Positions 1-7,708 of a DNA stretch of 23,837 nt are shown one piece after another. The notes under the pieces were generated by a model that was given only the letters and a program-made list of their open reading frames with translations, was not told where the DNA came from and did not search any database. How positions within the stretch are numbered: position 1 is the first letter of the stretch; the number at the start of each line of letters is the position of its first letter. A program made the translations under genes and the position numbers. The stretch covers positions 1 to 23,837 of the forward strand of contig CAJGBW010000023.1 of NCBI GenBank assembly GCA_904501835.1. The letters run 5' to 3'. The stretch comes from an uncultured Bacteroidales bacterium. GTDB taxonomy: Bacteria; Bacteroidota; Bacteroidia; Bacteroidales; UBA932.

Positions 1-1991
1 ACGCGAGGGATATACCATTTCTCAATCAAGCCACCATATACACGGCAAGCATAATCGGTGTGGTCGGTACCATCCCAAGTGGTAATGATTTTGCGGGCCT
101 GGAACGCGAACTTCTCTGATTCTGCGGCAGAGGTTCCGGCTTTTACGCCCAAGTTCTCCCAGTAGTTGAGGTTCAAAAGCGGGTGCAAGCAAAGGAGGCT
201 GTCGGCTTTCATCAACAATGCTTCCATCTCCTTTTCATAGGCCATCGCTTTTTTGTAGTTCTTCTTGTCCAAAGCCTTGTGAGCCAAATCCAATTTTTCA
301 TCGGCGCGTCCGCAATAAGCAAATGCCTCCCACTGAAGTGCGTCTATCTTGTAAAGTTCGTTGTCACCCAATTTCTCGCCAGCGGCCAAGAAAGCATCAA
401 TCGCAGCGTAATAGTGCTCATTGATATTCATTTCATCGGCCTTGCGGTACGGCTGACGACGCTGCCAATGCCAGCGGGCGTTGTCAGAGAATGCAGAGAA
501 GGTAGATTGCAACATTTCAGACCAGAAAGTCATAATCTCTTCCGGTGCGTCGCCGTAGCGGGCAATGGAGTAGTTTTTCAAGAAAGTCATCAAATCTTTG
601 GGCTCGTTGCTCCAACCAGCAGACGAGAAGATTTCGTATTGGATTTCGTTGTTCTCGATACCCTCGGGAGAAGAACCATAACCCACCAAGTTGCCACGGT
701 TGGGAGAGTTCAAAGCCTTAATGGGCTCGTTGAGGTAGAATTCCAAGTTACCGATAGAAGTGCTACGGCCTCCGAAGTTGGAAACGGTACTCCAAATCCA
801 TTGTTTGCCATAGAAACCATTGAAGTGGTCCCAATTTCGTCCGTTTTTCCAAACAAATTCGTTGAAATCCACACCCAAGTCAATGATAATCATTTTGTTA
901 TCGGGAACAGGTTTGAGCAGAGCTTGGAGGGCTTCGTTGTCCCAAAGGTCACGTTGGTAGCCCAAAATCCAACCTTGCATAACCCAAGTTGCATCGGGAT
1001 TAACGGAGTGAACAGACTCGAAAATAGCGCTACTATAAGCAGAAAGAGCATCGTGTCTTTCTTGTGAGCCTTTCTCGCCGAAAGGAATATCCATTTCGTT
1101 GAAGCAGTCAATCAAATAGTATTCACCTTTGCCAAATTCTTTTTCCCACTCCTTGATATAGGCAGAACCAATGCGTTGGAAGAGGCTATCCATAGGAGAA
1201 ACCACGTCCACGCTGAACTCGTGCCAGTTGGATTGTACAAAGCGTGCATTGGGGAAACGCTCGGTCATAGCGCGGGGCACAAAACCAGCAAAACCATTGT
1301 ACACGGGCTTCATACCCAAAGACAATTCGCGTTCGTTGATTTGGTGAGCCAAGGCAATTTGGGATTGGTACCACTCAGGGCTGTTGGGGCCGTCCATCTG
1401 GGACATATTACCCATACGCATCCAAGGGAAGTGAGCGGGGTCGGTGAAATAATCATCAATTTCCTCTTGTGTCAAGCCCATTTCAGACCAAACTTTGGCA
1501 AGAATTGCCTCGCTGGCGGTGGGCATAAGCGGCATATCGTAACCGTGCATAGCCATCCAGTCGATTTGTTTCTCCCATTCTTCCCAAGTCCAGAAAGGCA
1601 TAGAATAACCGAAGGTGCACACATTAAAGAACAAATGATGGCGATAAGGAGATACCGTCACCACTCTTTCCATATCAGGCAACTCGGCGGGGAGAGCCAA
1701 ACGATTGCCCGTCCAGCTGACGATGCCATAGCCATTGTCAAGCAGGTAATCGTGGAATCCTTTACAGAGGGCAACGGGGGAGCTACCTTCGACTTTCAAG
1801 GTGTTGTTGCTGACCGAAAGGGCAAAGACATCGCAGGAGTCTTGCTTGTCAATCAAGGCAAATTCCACGTTCTCCGGAAAATAACCAAAGCAACGGGTGA
1901 CAACGTCCTCCGCTGCTTTCACTGCATCAGGTTTGCACTGACAGGAAATCAGGGCAAATCCTACGCATAAAAGGCATAGTATTTTTTTCAT
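1..1991 (-). CDS. GH89 alpha-N-acetylglucosaminidase lipoprotein (3' end cut by window)
   Basis: Reading the minus strand from the ATG at 1991 gives an open frame of 663 codons that leaves the window without a stop, so the C-terminus is missing. The first 17 residues, MKKILCLLCVGFALISC, form a lipoprotein signal with the lipobox L-I-S-C, so the enzyme is probably anchored by Cys17 in the outer membrane or periplasm. The body matches glycoside hydrolase family 89 (the human NAGLU family), which removes alpha-linked terminal GlcNAc from heparan sulfate or mucin-type glycans. The block DCFNEMDIPF places the likely acid/base at Glu299, and YGSSPEGIENNE places the likely nucleophile at Glu443. Both lie close to the human positions (316 and 446). 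The segment between them includes DATWVMQGW, as in the family. It starts 26 nt after the upstream lipoprotein gene, so co-transcription is likely. The family call is firm; the natural substrate is not. Confidence 0.9.
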   Translation of the reverse strand, partial: MKKILCLLCVGFALISCQCKPDAVKAAEDVVTRCFGYFPENVEFALIDKQDSCDVFALSVSNNTLKVEGSSPVALCKGFHDYLLDNGYGIVSWTGNRLALPAELPDMERVVTVSPYRHHLFFNVCTFGYSMPFWTWEEWEKQIDWMAMHGYDMPLMPTASEAILAKVWSEMGLTQEEIDDYFTDPAHFPWMRMGNMSQMDGPNSPEWYQSQIALAHQINERELSLGMKPVYNGFAGFVPRAMTERFPNARFVQSNWHEFSVDVVSPMDSLFQRIGSAYIKEWEKEFGKGEYYLIDCFNEMDIPFGEKGSQERHDALSAYSSAIFESVHSVNPDATWVMQGWILGYQRDLWDNEALQALLKPVPDNKMIIIDLGVDFNEFVWKNGRNWDHFNGFYGKQWIWSTVSNFGGRSTSIGNLEFYLNEPIKALNSPNRGNLVGYGSSPEGIENNEIQYEIFSSAGWSNEPKDLMTFLKNYSIARYGDAPEEIMTFWSEMLQSTFSAFSDNARWHWQRRQPYRKADEMNINEHYYAAIDAFLAAGEKLGDNELYKIDALQWEAFAYCGRADEKLDLAHKALDKKNYKKAMAYEKEMEALLMKADSLLCLHPLLNLNYWENLGVKAGTSAAESEKFAFQARKIITTWDGTDHTDYACRVYGGLIEKWYIPR

Positions 1992-2017
1992 ATTATATTA
2001 TAAGGTATGCTGGAAGA

Positions 2018-2824
2018 TTACAACTTTACATCTACAAAAATAGGGTAGTGGTCAGAAGCGGTCTCTACATTGCCGCTTTCAAAGCAAACAGGAACTTTGC
2101 TGCCCAAAACCTCGTATTTGGCGTTGTTCTTCAAAGCCAAGATAAAGTCAATGCAAACTTTAGGATTAGGACAGGAAGCCGTGAGAACGGTGGTGTCTGA
2201 AATGATGTTCCAATCCTGCGCAAAAGTCGTCATCACAATGTTGTCCGGTGTCGAGTTCATGTCGCCGGCGAGGAAGACGGGCTTGTCGCTGTCAGCATAG
2301 CGGGCTTTCACGGCAGCCGTGATGGTATTTGCTTGGTTGATGCAAGTTGCCTCATCCTTGTGGTCCAAGTGTGTGGCAAGGAACACGTACTTTTCTGTCT
2401 CTACCATGATGGCGCAACGCGTCTCGCTACCGGCTCCTTTGTCGAGCATAATGGTTTCCACGTGTTCAAATGCCTCGGGACAAACCACACCATTACCATA
2501 CGCACCGCCTTTGTAGGGGATGGCACGTGAGAATTGGTAATTCCAGCCGCCCAGTTCTTTGGCGAAATCTTCGCACTGGAAGCTGTTGTGACGCGTGTTG
2601 CAGGAATCCAACTCGTTCACGCCGACGATATCGGCCTGCAATTCCTGAACTATATCAGCCAACATAGGCATGCTGTTTTCCATGTGTTTGCTGAATACGC
2701 CGACATTGTATTGAAGCAAGCGGATGCTGCCTTCGGCTTTGGGATAGGCACTCTGTTTCTCGCAGCACGCGCTCAAACATACGGCGCCGGCAAGCAATAG
2801 GGCAAAAGTTTTAATTTTATTCAT
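2018..2824 (-). CDS. Endonuclease/exonuclease/phosphatase-family lipoprotein
   Basis: This 268-residue protein begins with a lipoprotein signal ending LSAC (Cys20), so it should be tethered in the envelope facing away from the cytoplasm. The rest is one EEP (DNase I / sphingomyelinase-like) domain with its catalytic blocks in order: QYN (Asn40), GVNELD (Glu71), THLDH (His152), AGDMN (Asp188, Asn190), CID (Asp226) and the terminal SDH (Asp258-His259). All metal-binding and catalytic positions expected for the fold are present, so it should be an active Mg-dependent phosphodiesterase or phosphatase. The substrate could be nucleic acid, a phospholipid or sphingolipid head group, or a sugar or inositol phosphate; the sequence does not decide. 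It lies 15 nt after the small barrel gene and 26 nt before the GH89 gene, which suggests one transcript. Confidence 0.85.
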   Translation of the reverse strand: MNKIKTFALLLAGAVCLSACCEKQSAYPKAEGSIRLLQYNVGVFSKHMENSMPMLADIVQELQADIVGVNELDSCNTRHNSFQCEDFAKELGGWNYQFSRAIPYKGGAYGNGVVCPEAFEHVETIMLDKGAGSETRCAIMVETEKYVFLATHLDHKDEATCINQANTITAAVKARYADSDKPVFLAGDMNSTPDNIVMTTFAQDWNIISDTTVLTASCPNPKVCIDFILALKNNAKYEVLGSKVPVCFESGNVETASDHYPIFVDVKL

Positions 2825-2839
2825 GTGGTTTATAGGTAA

Positions 2840-3487
2840 TTACTTGATATAGAATTTCATTGTAAAGTTGATACCAGGCGTAACATCGATATTGAATGAG
2901 CTGGCACTCATTGTGATTTTGCTTGTATCGCTAATCTTTTGTGTGTTGCTGGCGGTTACGAAATACAATTCACCCAAACTCAAACCCAAGGCGATTTTCT
3001 CGCTGACTCTATATTCAAATGCCGCCGGTTTCAGACCAATGCCAAAGCCGAAAGTGCCGATGATATCACGAACAGACATATCCGTTGTGTCCAAAAGGCT
3101 GGTATTTCCAAAAATAAAATCCAGTTCGGCCGTCGGTGTGTAATAGAATTTATCGGCCAATTTGACATAATAGCTGGCGTAGGGAGTCAAATAGAAATCG
3201 TTTTCGCGATTTATATCTGTTCCGTCTTCTTGTGAGCTGCCGTTGTAGCCCAAACCAAGACCAACCAAAAGATTATCCTTGATAAAATAACCAGCATTCA
3301 CGCCGATGCCACCGCTGAACGCGCCATCACCTTTCGTTGTGTTGGTTGTGCCGTCATTGGTATATGAAACTTTAGTTCCGGCCGTAGAAAGTTCAAGCTC
3401 TCCTCCGACAACAATGTTTCCTTTAGTCTGTGCGTGTGCGCTCAATCCAAGAACGAGGGCGCAAAGGGCAAATAAAATTTTCTTCAT
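2840..3487 (-). CDS. Small outer-membrane beta-barrel protein
   Basis: The open frame extends upstream to 3565, but that would overlap the end of purA. The ATG at 3487 opens a clean signal peptide (MKKILFALCALVLGLSAHA, cleavage before Gln20), so I take this start, giving 215 residues. The mature part is rich in alternating polar and hydrophobic stretches with Gly, Asn and aromatic residues, for example GGIGVNAGYFIKDNLLVGLG and FGFGIGLKPAAFEYRV. It ends on a hydrophobic strand, NFTMKFYIK. This is the pattern of an eight-stranded OmpA/OmpX-like barrel (outer membrane beta-barrel domain families). No enzymatic motif is visible. It starts 25 nt after purA and is followed after 15 nt by the EEP lipoprotein. 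The precise function is unknown; the barrel assignment is fairly sure. Confidence 0.8.
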   Translation of the reverse strand: MKKILFALCALVLGLSAHAQTKGNIVVGGELELSTAGTKVSYTNDGTTNTTKGDGAFSGGIGVNAGYFIKDNLLVGLGLGYNGSSQEDGTDINRENDFYLTPYASYYVKLADKFYYTPTAELDFIFGNTSLLDTTDMSVRDIIGTFGFGIGLKPAAFEYRVSEKIALGLSLGELYFVTASNTQKISDTSKITMSASSFNIDVTPGINFTMKFYIK

Positions 3488-3512
3488 GTCAGTATGACTT
3501 TTACTAGTTAAC

Positions 3513-4781
3513 TTATCGTACGATGGTGGCCTCGCGGTCGGGTCCGACAGAAATGATGCGAACATTCACGCCGGTCTCTTTCTCAATGAAAGCCACGTAA
3601 TCTTTGAATTCTTGAGGAAGGCTTTCGTAATCACGGATGCCGCAGATATCGCTCTTCCATCCTTTGAATTCCTGGTAAACGGGCTCAATGTTTTCAGCGC
3701 CGTCATAGGGGAACCAGTCAATGACTTTGCCGTCCTGTTTGTAACCTACAGCCACTTTGATGGTGTCCAAATCGTTGAGAATATCGGATTTCATCATAAT
3801 CAGGTCGGTCACGCCGTTCATCATCACAGCATATTTGAGGGCGACCATATCCAGCCAACCGCAGCGACGGGGACGACCGGTGGTGGCACCGAATTCGTGT
3901 CCGGCCTGACGCAGGTATTCGCCCATGTCGTCAAACAACTCGGTAGGGAAGGGGCCGCTACCCACACGGGTACAATAGGCTTTGAAGATACCGAAGACCT
4001 TGCCGACTTTGGACGGAGCGATGCCCAAACCGGTGCAGACGCCGGCAGCCATGGTGTTGGACGAAGTCACGAAAGGATAGGTACCGAAATCAATGTCGAG
4101 CAATGAGCCTTGTGCACCTTCTGCCAAAATCGCCACGTCGTCGTTGATATATTGATTGACAAGTACCTCGTTTTCAATAAAGCTGAAGCGTTTCAACTCT
4201 TCTACGGCAGCAAACCATTTCTGCTCGTACTCGCTATTGTCATAAGTGAAATCGGGGTAGAGAGAGAGCATGCCCACGTGTTTTTCTTTCAACGCGTTGT
4301 ATTTCTCTTTGAAATTCTCTGCGAGTATATCGCCTACGCGCAAGCCGTTTCTTCCGGTCTTGTCCATATAAGCGGGGCCGATACCTTTGAGGGTGGAACC
4401 GATTTTAGACGCACCTTTGGCGGCTTCGCTGGCGGCGTCCAACATACGGTGAGAAGGCAAAATCAACTGCGCTCTCTTTGCAATCAACAACTTTTTGGAA
4501 ATGTCGCCATCTTTGGCTTCGATTTTATGAATCTCATCCATCAGGATAACGGGGTCAATCACCACGCCGTTACCAATGATATTGATAGAATTCTCACGGA
4601 AAATACCGGAGGGAACGGTGTGAAGAACGAATTCTTCGCCACCAAATTTCAAAGAGTGTCCCGCATTCGGTCCGCCCTGAAATCTTGCAATCGCCTTGTA
4701 ATTCGGTGTGAGAACATCCACCACTTTTCCTTTACCCTCATCTCCCCATTGGAGGCCGAGTACTACATCAACTTTAGTCAT
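3513..4781 (-). CDS. purA: Adenylosuccinate synthase
   Basis: The enzyme joins IMP and aspartate, using GTP, to make adenylosuccinate, the first committed step from IMP to AMP. The product is 422 residues when started at the ATG at 4781 (MTKVDVVLGLQWGDEGKGK). The frame stays open to 4829, but the extra 16 residues are unlike the family. Signature blocks are present: GDEGKGK with the catalytic Asp near the N-terminus, NAGHS with the catalytic His, GTYPFVTSSN, and TTGRPRRCGWLD near residue 300. The length is normal for the bacterial enzyme. A candidate promoter and a 5' stem-loop lie between it and glnN. Downstream genes follow at 25, 15 and 26 nt, so read-through into the exported-protein genes is plausible. 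Confidence 0.97.
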   Translation of the reverse strand: MTKVDVVLGLQWGDEGKGKVVDVLTPNYKAIARFQGGPNAGHSLKFGGEEFVLHTVPSGIFRENSINIIGNGVVIDPVILMDEIHKIEAKDGDISKKLLIAKRAQLILPSHRMLDAASEAAKGASKIGSTLKGIGPAYMDKTGRNGLRVGDILAENFKEKYNALKEKHVGMLSLYPDFTYDNSEYEQKWFAAVEELKRFSFIENEVLVNQYINDDVAILAEGAQGSLLDIDFGTYPFVTSSNTMAAGVCTGLGIAPSKVGKVFGIFKAYCTRVGSGPFPTELFDDMGEYLRQAGHEFGATTGRPRRCGWLDMVALKYAVMMNGVTDLIMMKSDILNDLDTIKVAVGYKQDGKVIDWFPYDGAENIEPVYQEFKGWKSDICGIRDYESLPQEFKDYVAFIEKETGVNVRIISVGPDREATIVR

Positions 4782-4823
4782 TTTTTTATTGTTTTTTACT
4801 TTATATTTTCCATCACAAATCGA

Positions 4824-4860
4824 TTGCACCCCCGCGTGTGTAATGTGCGCACGTGTGCAA
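4824..4860 (-). promoter_or_regulatory. Inverted repeat in purA 5' leader
   Basis: Between the putative purA start site and its ATG, TTGCAC (4824-4829) is complementary to GTGCAA (4855-4860). Inside, GCGTGTG (4834-4840) pairs with CGCACGT (4848-4854), using G-U pairs, so the leader RNA can fold into a stem-loop almost at its 5' end. At the DNA level the arm at 4846-4859, TGCGCACGTGTGCA, is itself a 14-bp palindrome with one mismatched pair. It could be an operator overlapping the start site, or an RNA element that protects the 5' end. It is not followed by a U-run in either direction, so a terminator is unlikely. Confidence 0.45.
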
Positions 4861-4867
4861 TAACCGA

Positions 4868-4875
4868 CAAATATA
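4868..4875 (-). promoter_or_regulatory. Candidate purA promoter (-7 element)
   Basis: The minus strand reads TATATTTG, a match to the Bacteroidetes -7 consensus TAnnTTTG. At the expected 19-nt spacing upstream there is TTC rather than TTG, inside the last codons of glnN. It is placed to start transcription at about 4861-4863, giving a leader of roughly 80 nt. Confidence 0.5.
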
Positions 4876-4885
4876 TAAATTTTAT

Positions 4886-7072
4886 TTAGTTAATGAAAAG
4901 AATTTCGCGGTATTTCGGCAAAGGCCAAATGTCATTATCGGTCAATTCTTCCAAAGAATCTATGGCTGTGCGTATGGGAATCAATGATTCTGCAATGTCG
5001 TGGTAGGCGAGTGCCTTTTGATACTCGTCTTCGATGGCATTGGCTTTTTTTCGTGCCTCAATCATCGCGTTCACCCTTTCTTCAATTTCTGAAATCAAAG
5101 CCGAGATATTTTCTACCAGATGGATGGCAGAAGAAGCCATGGTCTGGTATTGCTCCGGAAAGTTCTTTCGCATCAGATTGATATTCTCCAGCAGACGGCT
5201 CTGGTAGGTCAGGCCGGCCGGGATGATATGGTTGGTGGCCATGCGTCCCATCATACGGGCCTCAATCTGCACTTTTTTGCTATAGGTTTCCCATTTCACC
5301 TCGTTGCGCGCCATCAACTCTTTCTCGTTGAAAATTCCCAGACGGGTAAACAAATCAATGGCCTTGGGCGTGGTGAAGCAAGTGAACATTTTGGGTACAT
5401 TGGTGCCTGTGTCCAATCCGCGGCGTGCGGCCTCTTGTTGCCATTGCTCGCTATAGCCGTTTCCGTCAAAGCAGATCACGTCCAAAATGGAGCGGATAAT
5501 GGGTTTGAGGCAGTCCATCACGGCGGTTGTCATGGTTTTTCCCGCCTGCATCTGAGCATCTACTTGTGCCTTGAAATCAATCAGTTGCTCTGCGACAGCC
5601 GCGTTGAGGGTGGTGATGGTGCCGGCGCAGTTGGCACTGGAGCCCGTCGCACGGAATTCAAAGCGATTACCCGTAAAGGCAAAAGGAGAAGTACGGTTGC
5701 GGTCGGTGTTGTCCACGAAAATTTCAGGGATTTCGACCAGACCTATGGATTTTCCTTTCTTGCCTGCAATCTCAATGGGCGTATCGGAAGCCACGGTCAA
5801 AAGCTTTTTCAATACGTTGGTCATCGTTTGTCCCAAAAAGGCGGAAACAATGGCAGGGGGCGCCTCGTGACCTCCCAAACGGTGGGCATTGGTGGCAGAG
5901 GCTATGCTCGCTTTGAGCAAATCATTGTGCTTCTGCACGGCCGCCAAAACATTCACAAAAAATGTAATGAATTGGAGGTTGCCCAAGGCGTCTTTTCCGG
6001 GCGCGAGCAATTGTGTGCCGGTGTCCGTCCCCAAAGACCAGTTGTTGTGCTTGCCGGAACCGTTGATGCCCTCAAAAGGTTTTTCGTGAAAAAGCACTAC
6101 GAAACCATGTTTGCGGGCCAGTCGGCTCATCACATTCATCATGATTTGATTCTGGTCGTTGGCCAGGTTGGCCTCGCCATAAATCGGAGCCAATTCAAAC
6201 TGGTTGGGAGCGACCTCGTTGTGTCTGGTTTTCAAGGGAATACCCAATTTATAACCGGCAATTTCCACCTCTCTCATAAAGGCAGAAACGCGCGAGGGAA
6301 TGGCGCCGAAATAGTGGTCGTCCAACTGCTGATTTTTAGAGGAAGCGTGCCCCATGAGCGTGCGTCCTGTCAGCATCAAATCCGGGCGGGCGGCATAGAG
6401 GTCTTCATCGACCAAAAAATACTCCTGTTCCCATCCTAAATAAGTAAATACCTTGCTGACTTTAGGGTCGAACAATTGACAGATGGGAAGTGCCGCGTCG
6501 TTGATGGCCTTGATGGCTTTTTTGAGGGGCGTCTTGTAATCCAGCGCTTCTCCCGTATAGGAAACGAAGACGGTGGGAATACAAAGGGTATCATCCTGAA
6601 TGAAGACGGGGGAAGTCGGGTCCCAAGCCGTATAACCACGCGCCTCAAAAGTGGCTCGAATACCTCCATTGGGGAAAGAAGAGGCGTCCGGCTCCTGTTG
6701 GGCAAGGGATTTTCCATCAAAATGCTCAATCATGCCGCCTTTTCCGTCATATTCCATAAAGGAGTCATGTTTCTCGGCCGTGCCTTCTGTCAGGGGCTGG
6801 AACCAGTGGCTGACGTGGGTGACGCCGTGGTCAAGCGCCCAATTCTTCATACCCTCTGCCACCTTGTCTGCGGTGGCTCTATCCAGCGCTTCTCCCTTGT
6901 CTATACAATCGGTCAAACGATGAAAAGTCTCTTCGTTGAGGTATTTCTGCATGTTCTTCCTGTCAAAAACAAGGGAACCGAAATACTCTGACGGTTTCTG
7001 TGCCGGTGCTTCTACCTCTACCGCTTTCTTCTTGAAAGCATCCTGCACGACATCAAATCTTAAATGACTCAT
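4886..7072 (-). CDS. glnN: Glutamine synthetase, type III
   Basis: The enzyme makes glutamine from glutamate, ammonia and ATP. At 728 residues it has the length of the type III family first described in Bacteroides fragilis, far longer than GSI (about 470) or GSII (about 370). Conserved blocks include WEQEYFLVD (214-222), RHNEVAPNQFELAP (283-296) and KPFEGINGSGKHNNWSL (331-347). The last two hold glutamate, ammonia and nucleotide-binding residues. The start at 7072 (MSHLRFDVVQDAF) is the usual type III N-terminus. It begins 5 nt after the stop of the nitroreductase gene, so the two are probably co-transcribed. No PII or ammonium transporter gene is next to it in this window. The identification is secure. 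Confidence 0.97.
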   Translation of the reverse strand: MSHLRFDVVQDAFKKKAVEVEAPAQKPSEYFGSLVFDRKNMQKYLNEETFHRLTDCIDKGEALDRATADKVAEGMKNWALDHGVTHVSHWFQPLTEGTAEKHDSFMEYDGKGGMIEHFDGKSLAQQEPDASSFPNGGIRATFEARGYTAWDPTSPVFIQDDTLCIPTVFVSYTGEALDYKTPLKKAIKAINDAALPICQLFDPKVSKVFTYLGWEQEYFLVDEDLYAARPDLMLTGRTLMGHASSKNQQLDDHYFGAIPSRVSAFMREVEIAGYKLGIPLKTRHNEVAPNQFELAPIYGEANLANDQNQIMMNVMSRLARKHGFVVLFHEKPFEGINGSGKHNNWSLGTDTGTQLLAPGKDALGNLQFITFFVNVLAAVQKHNDLLKASIASATNAHRLGGHEAPPAIVSAFLGQTMTNVLKKLLTVASDTPIEIAGKKGKSIGLVEIPEIFVDNTDRNRTSPFAFTGNRFEFRATGSSANCAGTITTLNAAVAEQLIDFKAQVDAQMQAGKTMTTAVMDCLKPIIRSILDVICFDGNGYSEQWQQEAARRGLDTGTNVPKMFTCFTTPKAIDLFTRLGIFNEKELMARNEVKWETYSKKVQIEARMMGRMATNHIIPAGLTYQSRLLENINLMRKNFPEQYQTMASSAIHLVENISALISEIEERVNAMIEARKKANAIEDEYQKALAYHDIAESLIPIRTAIDSLEELTDNDIWPLPKYREILFIN

Positions 7073-7077
7073 ACGCT

Positions 7078-7608
7078 TTATTTGATGATACGGTAATAAT
7101 TTTCTTTGAGGGGTTTCGGCTCTTTGATGGGCAGTTCAGGATAACCTACAGCCAGTGCGCCAATGCCAATCAACCCTTCCGGAAGTCCCATTTTGGCCAT
7201 GAGTTCTTTTCCTTCCTCGGTGGCGAACATTTCTTTTTCGCGGTTGATCCAGCAGGAACCCAAGCCGATGGCGTGGGCGGCAATCATCATATTGCCCAAG
7301 ACCAATGTGCCGTCTTTCTCTGCATTGGCCCATTTTTCAGGGTCGGAAGCAAAGACTAAAATATAGGTCGGTGCCCCATAAAAAGGATCAATATCTTTGC
7401 CCCAGACCTCGCGGTTCATGCGGCAGATCTGCGCTTTCATATTCTCGTCCTGCACGGCGACAATCCACGGGTCTTGATATCCCATGCCGGTGGGTGCCCA
7501 AGTGCCCGCCTCCAAGACGGTCTGCAATTCCTGTTCTGTGATTTGTTCTGTTTTGAAGCGTCGAATGCTTCTGCGCGTTTTAAGAGCCTGAATAACTTCG
7601 TTTTTCAT
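7078..7608 (-). CDS. Nitroreductase-family FMN oxidoreductase
   Basis: This 176-residue protein has the compact nitroreductase fold. KTRRSIRRF near the N-terminus is the flavin-phosphate binding block, and WAPTGMGYQDPW follows at about residue 37. IAAHAIGLGSCWI (about 112-124) is the second family signature, and IGIGALAVGYPE lies near the C-terminus. Such enzymes are FMN-dependent NAD(P)H oxidoreductases that work as homodimers on quinones, nitroaromatics or flavins; the natural substrate is not readable from the sequence. It lies immediately upstream of glnN with a 5-nt gap and is divergent from the Fn3-like lipoprotein gene. Family assignment is firm, physiological role is open. Confidence 0.9.
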   Translation of the reverse strand: MKNEVIQALKTRRSIRRFKTEQITEQELQTVLEAGTWAPTGMGYQDPWIVAVQDENMKAQICRMNREVWGKDIDPFYGAPTYILVFASDPEKWANAEKDGTLVLGNMMIAAHAIGLGSCWINREKEMFATEEGKELMAKMGLPEGLIGIGALAVGYPELPIKEPKPLKENYYRIIK

Positions 7609-7653
7609 CGCTGTGTTTTTATACCTTCAAAGGAAGGCAAGATTTTTGGAGGG

Positions 7654-7661
7654 CAAAAGTA
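7654..7661 (-). promoter_or_regulatory. Candidate promoter for nitroreductase-glnN
   Basis: The minus strand reads TACTTTTG, matching TAnnTTTG, 45 nt before the nitroreductase ATG. No TTG sits at the 19-nt spacing. It is one of a pair of back-to-back -7 elements in this 100-nt divergent region. Confidence 0.5.
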
Positions 7662-7683
7662 ACGATAATTTTTCCTTTTTTTC

Positions 7684-7691
7684 TATTTTTG
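7684..7691 (+). promoter_or_regulatory. Candidate promoter for the lipoprotein-galM pair
   Basis: The plus strand reads TATTTTTG, matching TAnnTTTG, 17 nt before the ATG at 7709. This implies a leader of only about 12 nt. A recognisable TTG at the right upstream distance is absent. Confidence 0.5.
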
Positions 7692-7708
7692 CAAAAAATA
7701 CTGATACA

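Noticed and set aside
183..1970. Long plus-strand open frames at 183-1067 and 1176-1970
   Set aside because: They lie opposite the GH89 gene, whose minus-strand frame is continuous and has clear family motifs. The plus-strand translations have no recognisable domain.
3488..3565. Longer start for the small barrel protein
   Set aside because: It would overlap purA by 53 nt and bury the clear signal peptide that starts at 3487.
4824..4860. Inverted repeat between glnN and purA as a glnN terminator
   Set aside because: On the minus strand it is not followed by a U-run, and it sits downstream of a good -7 element, so a leader or operator role fits better.
5120..6439. Plus-strand open frame of 439 codons
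   Set aside because: Antisense to glutamine synthetase III. The composition is what results from reading that gene backwards and no motif is present.
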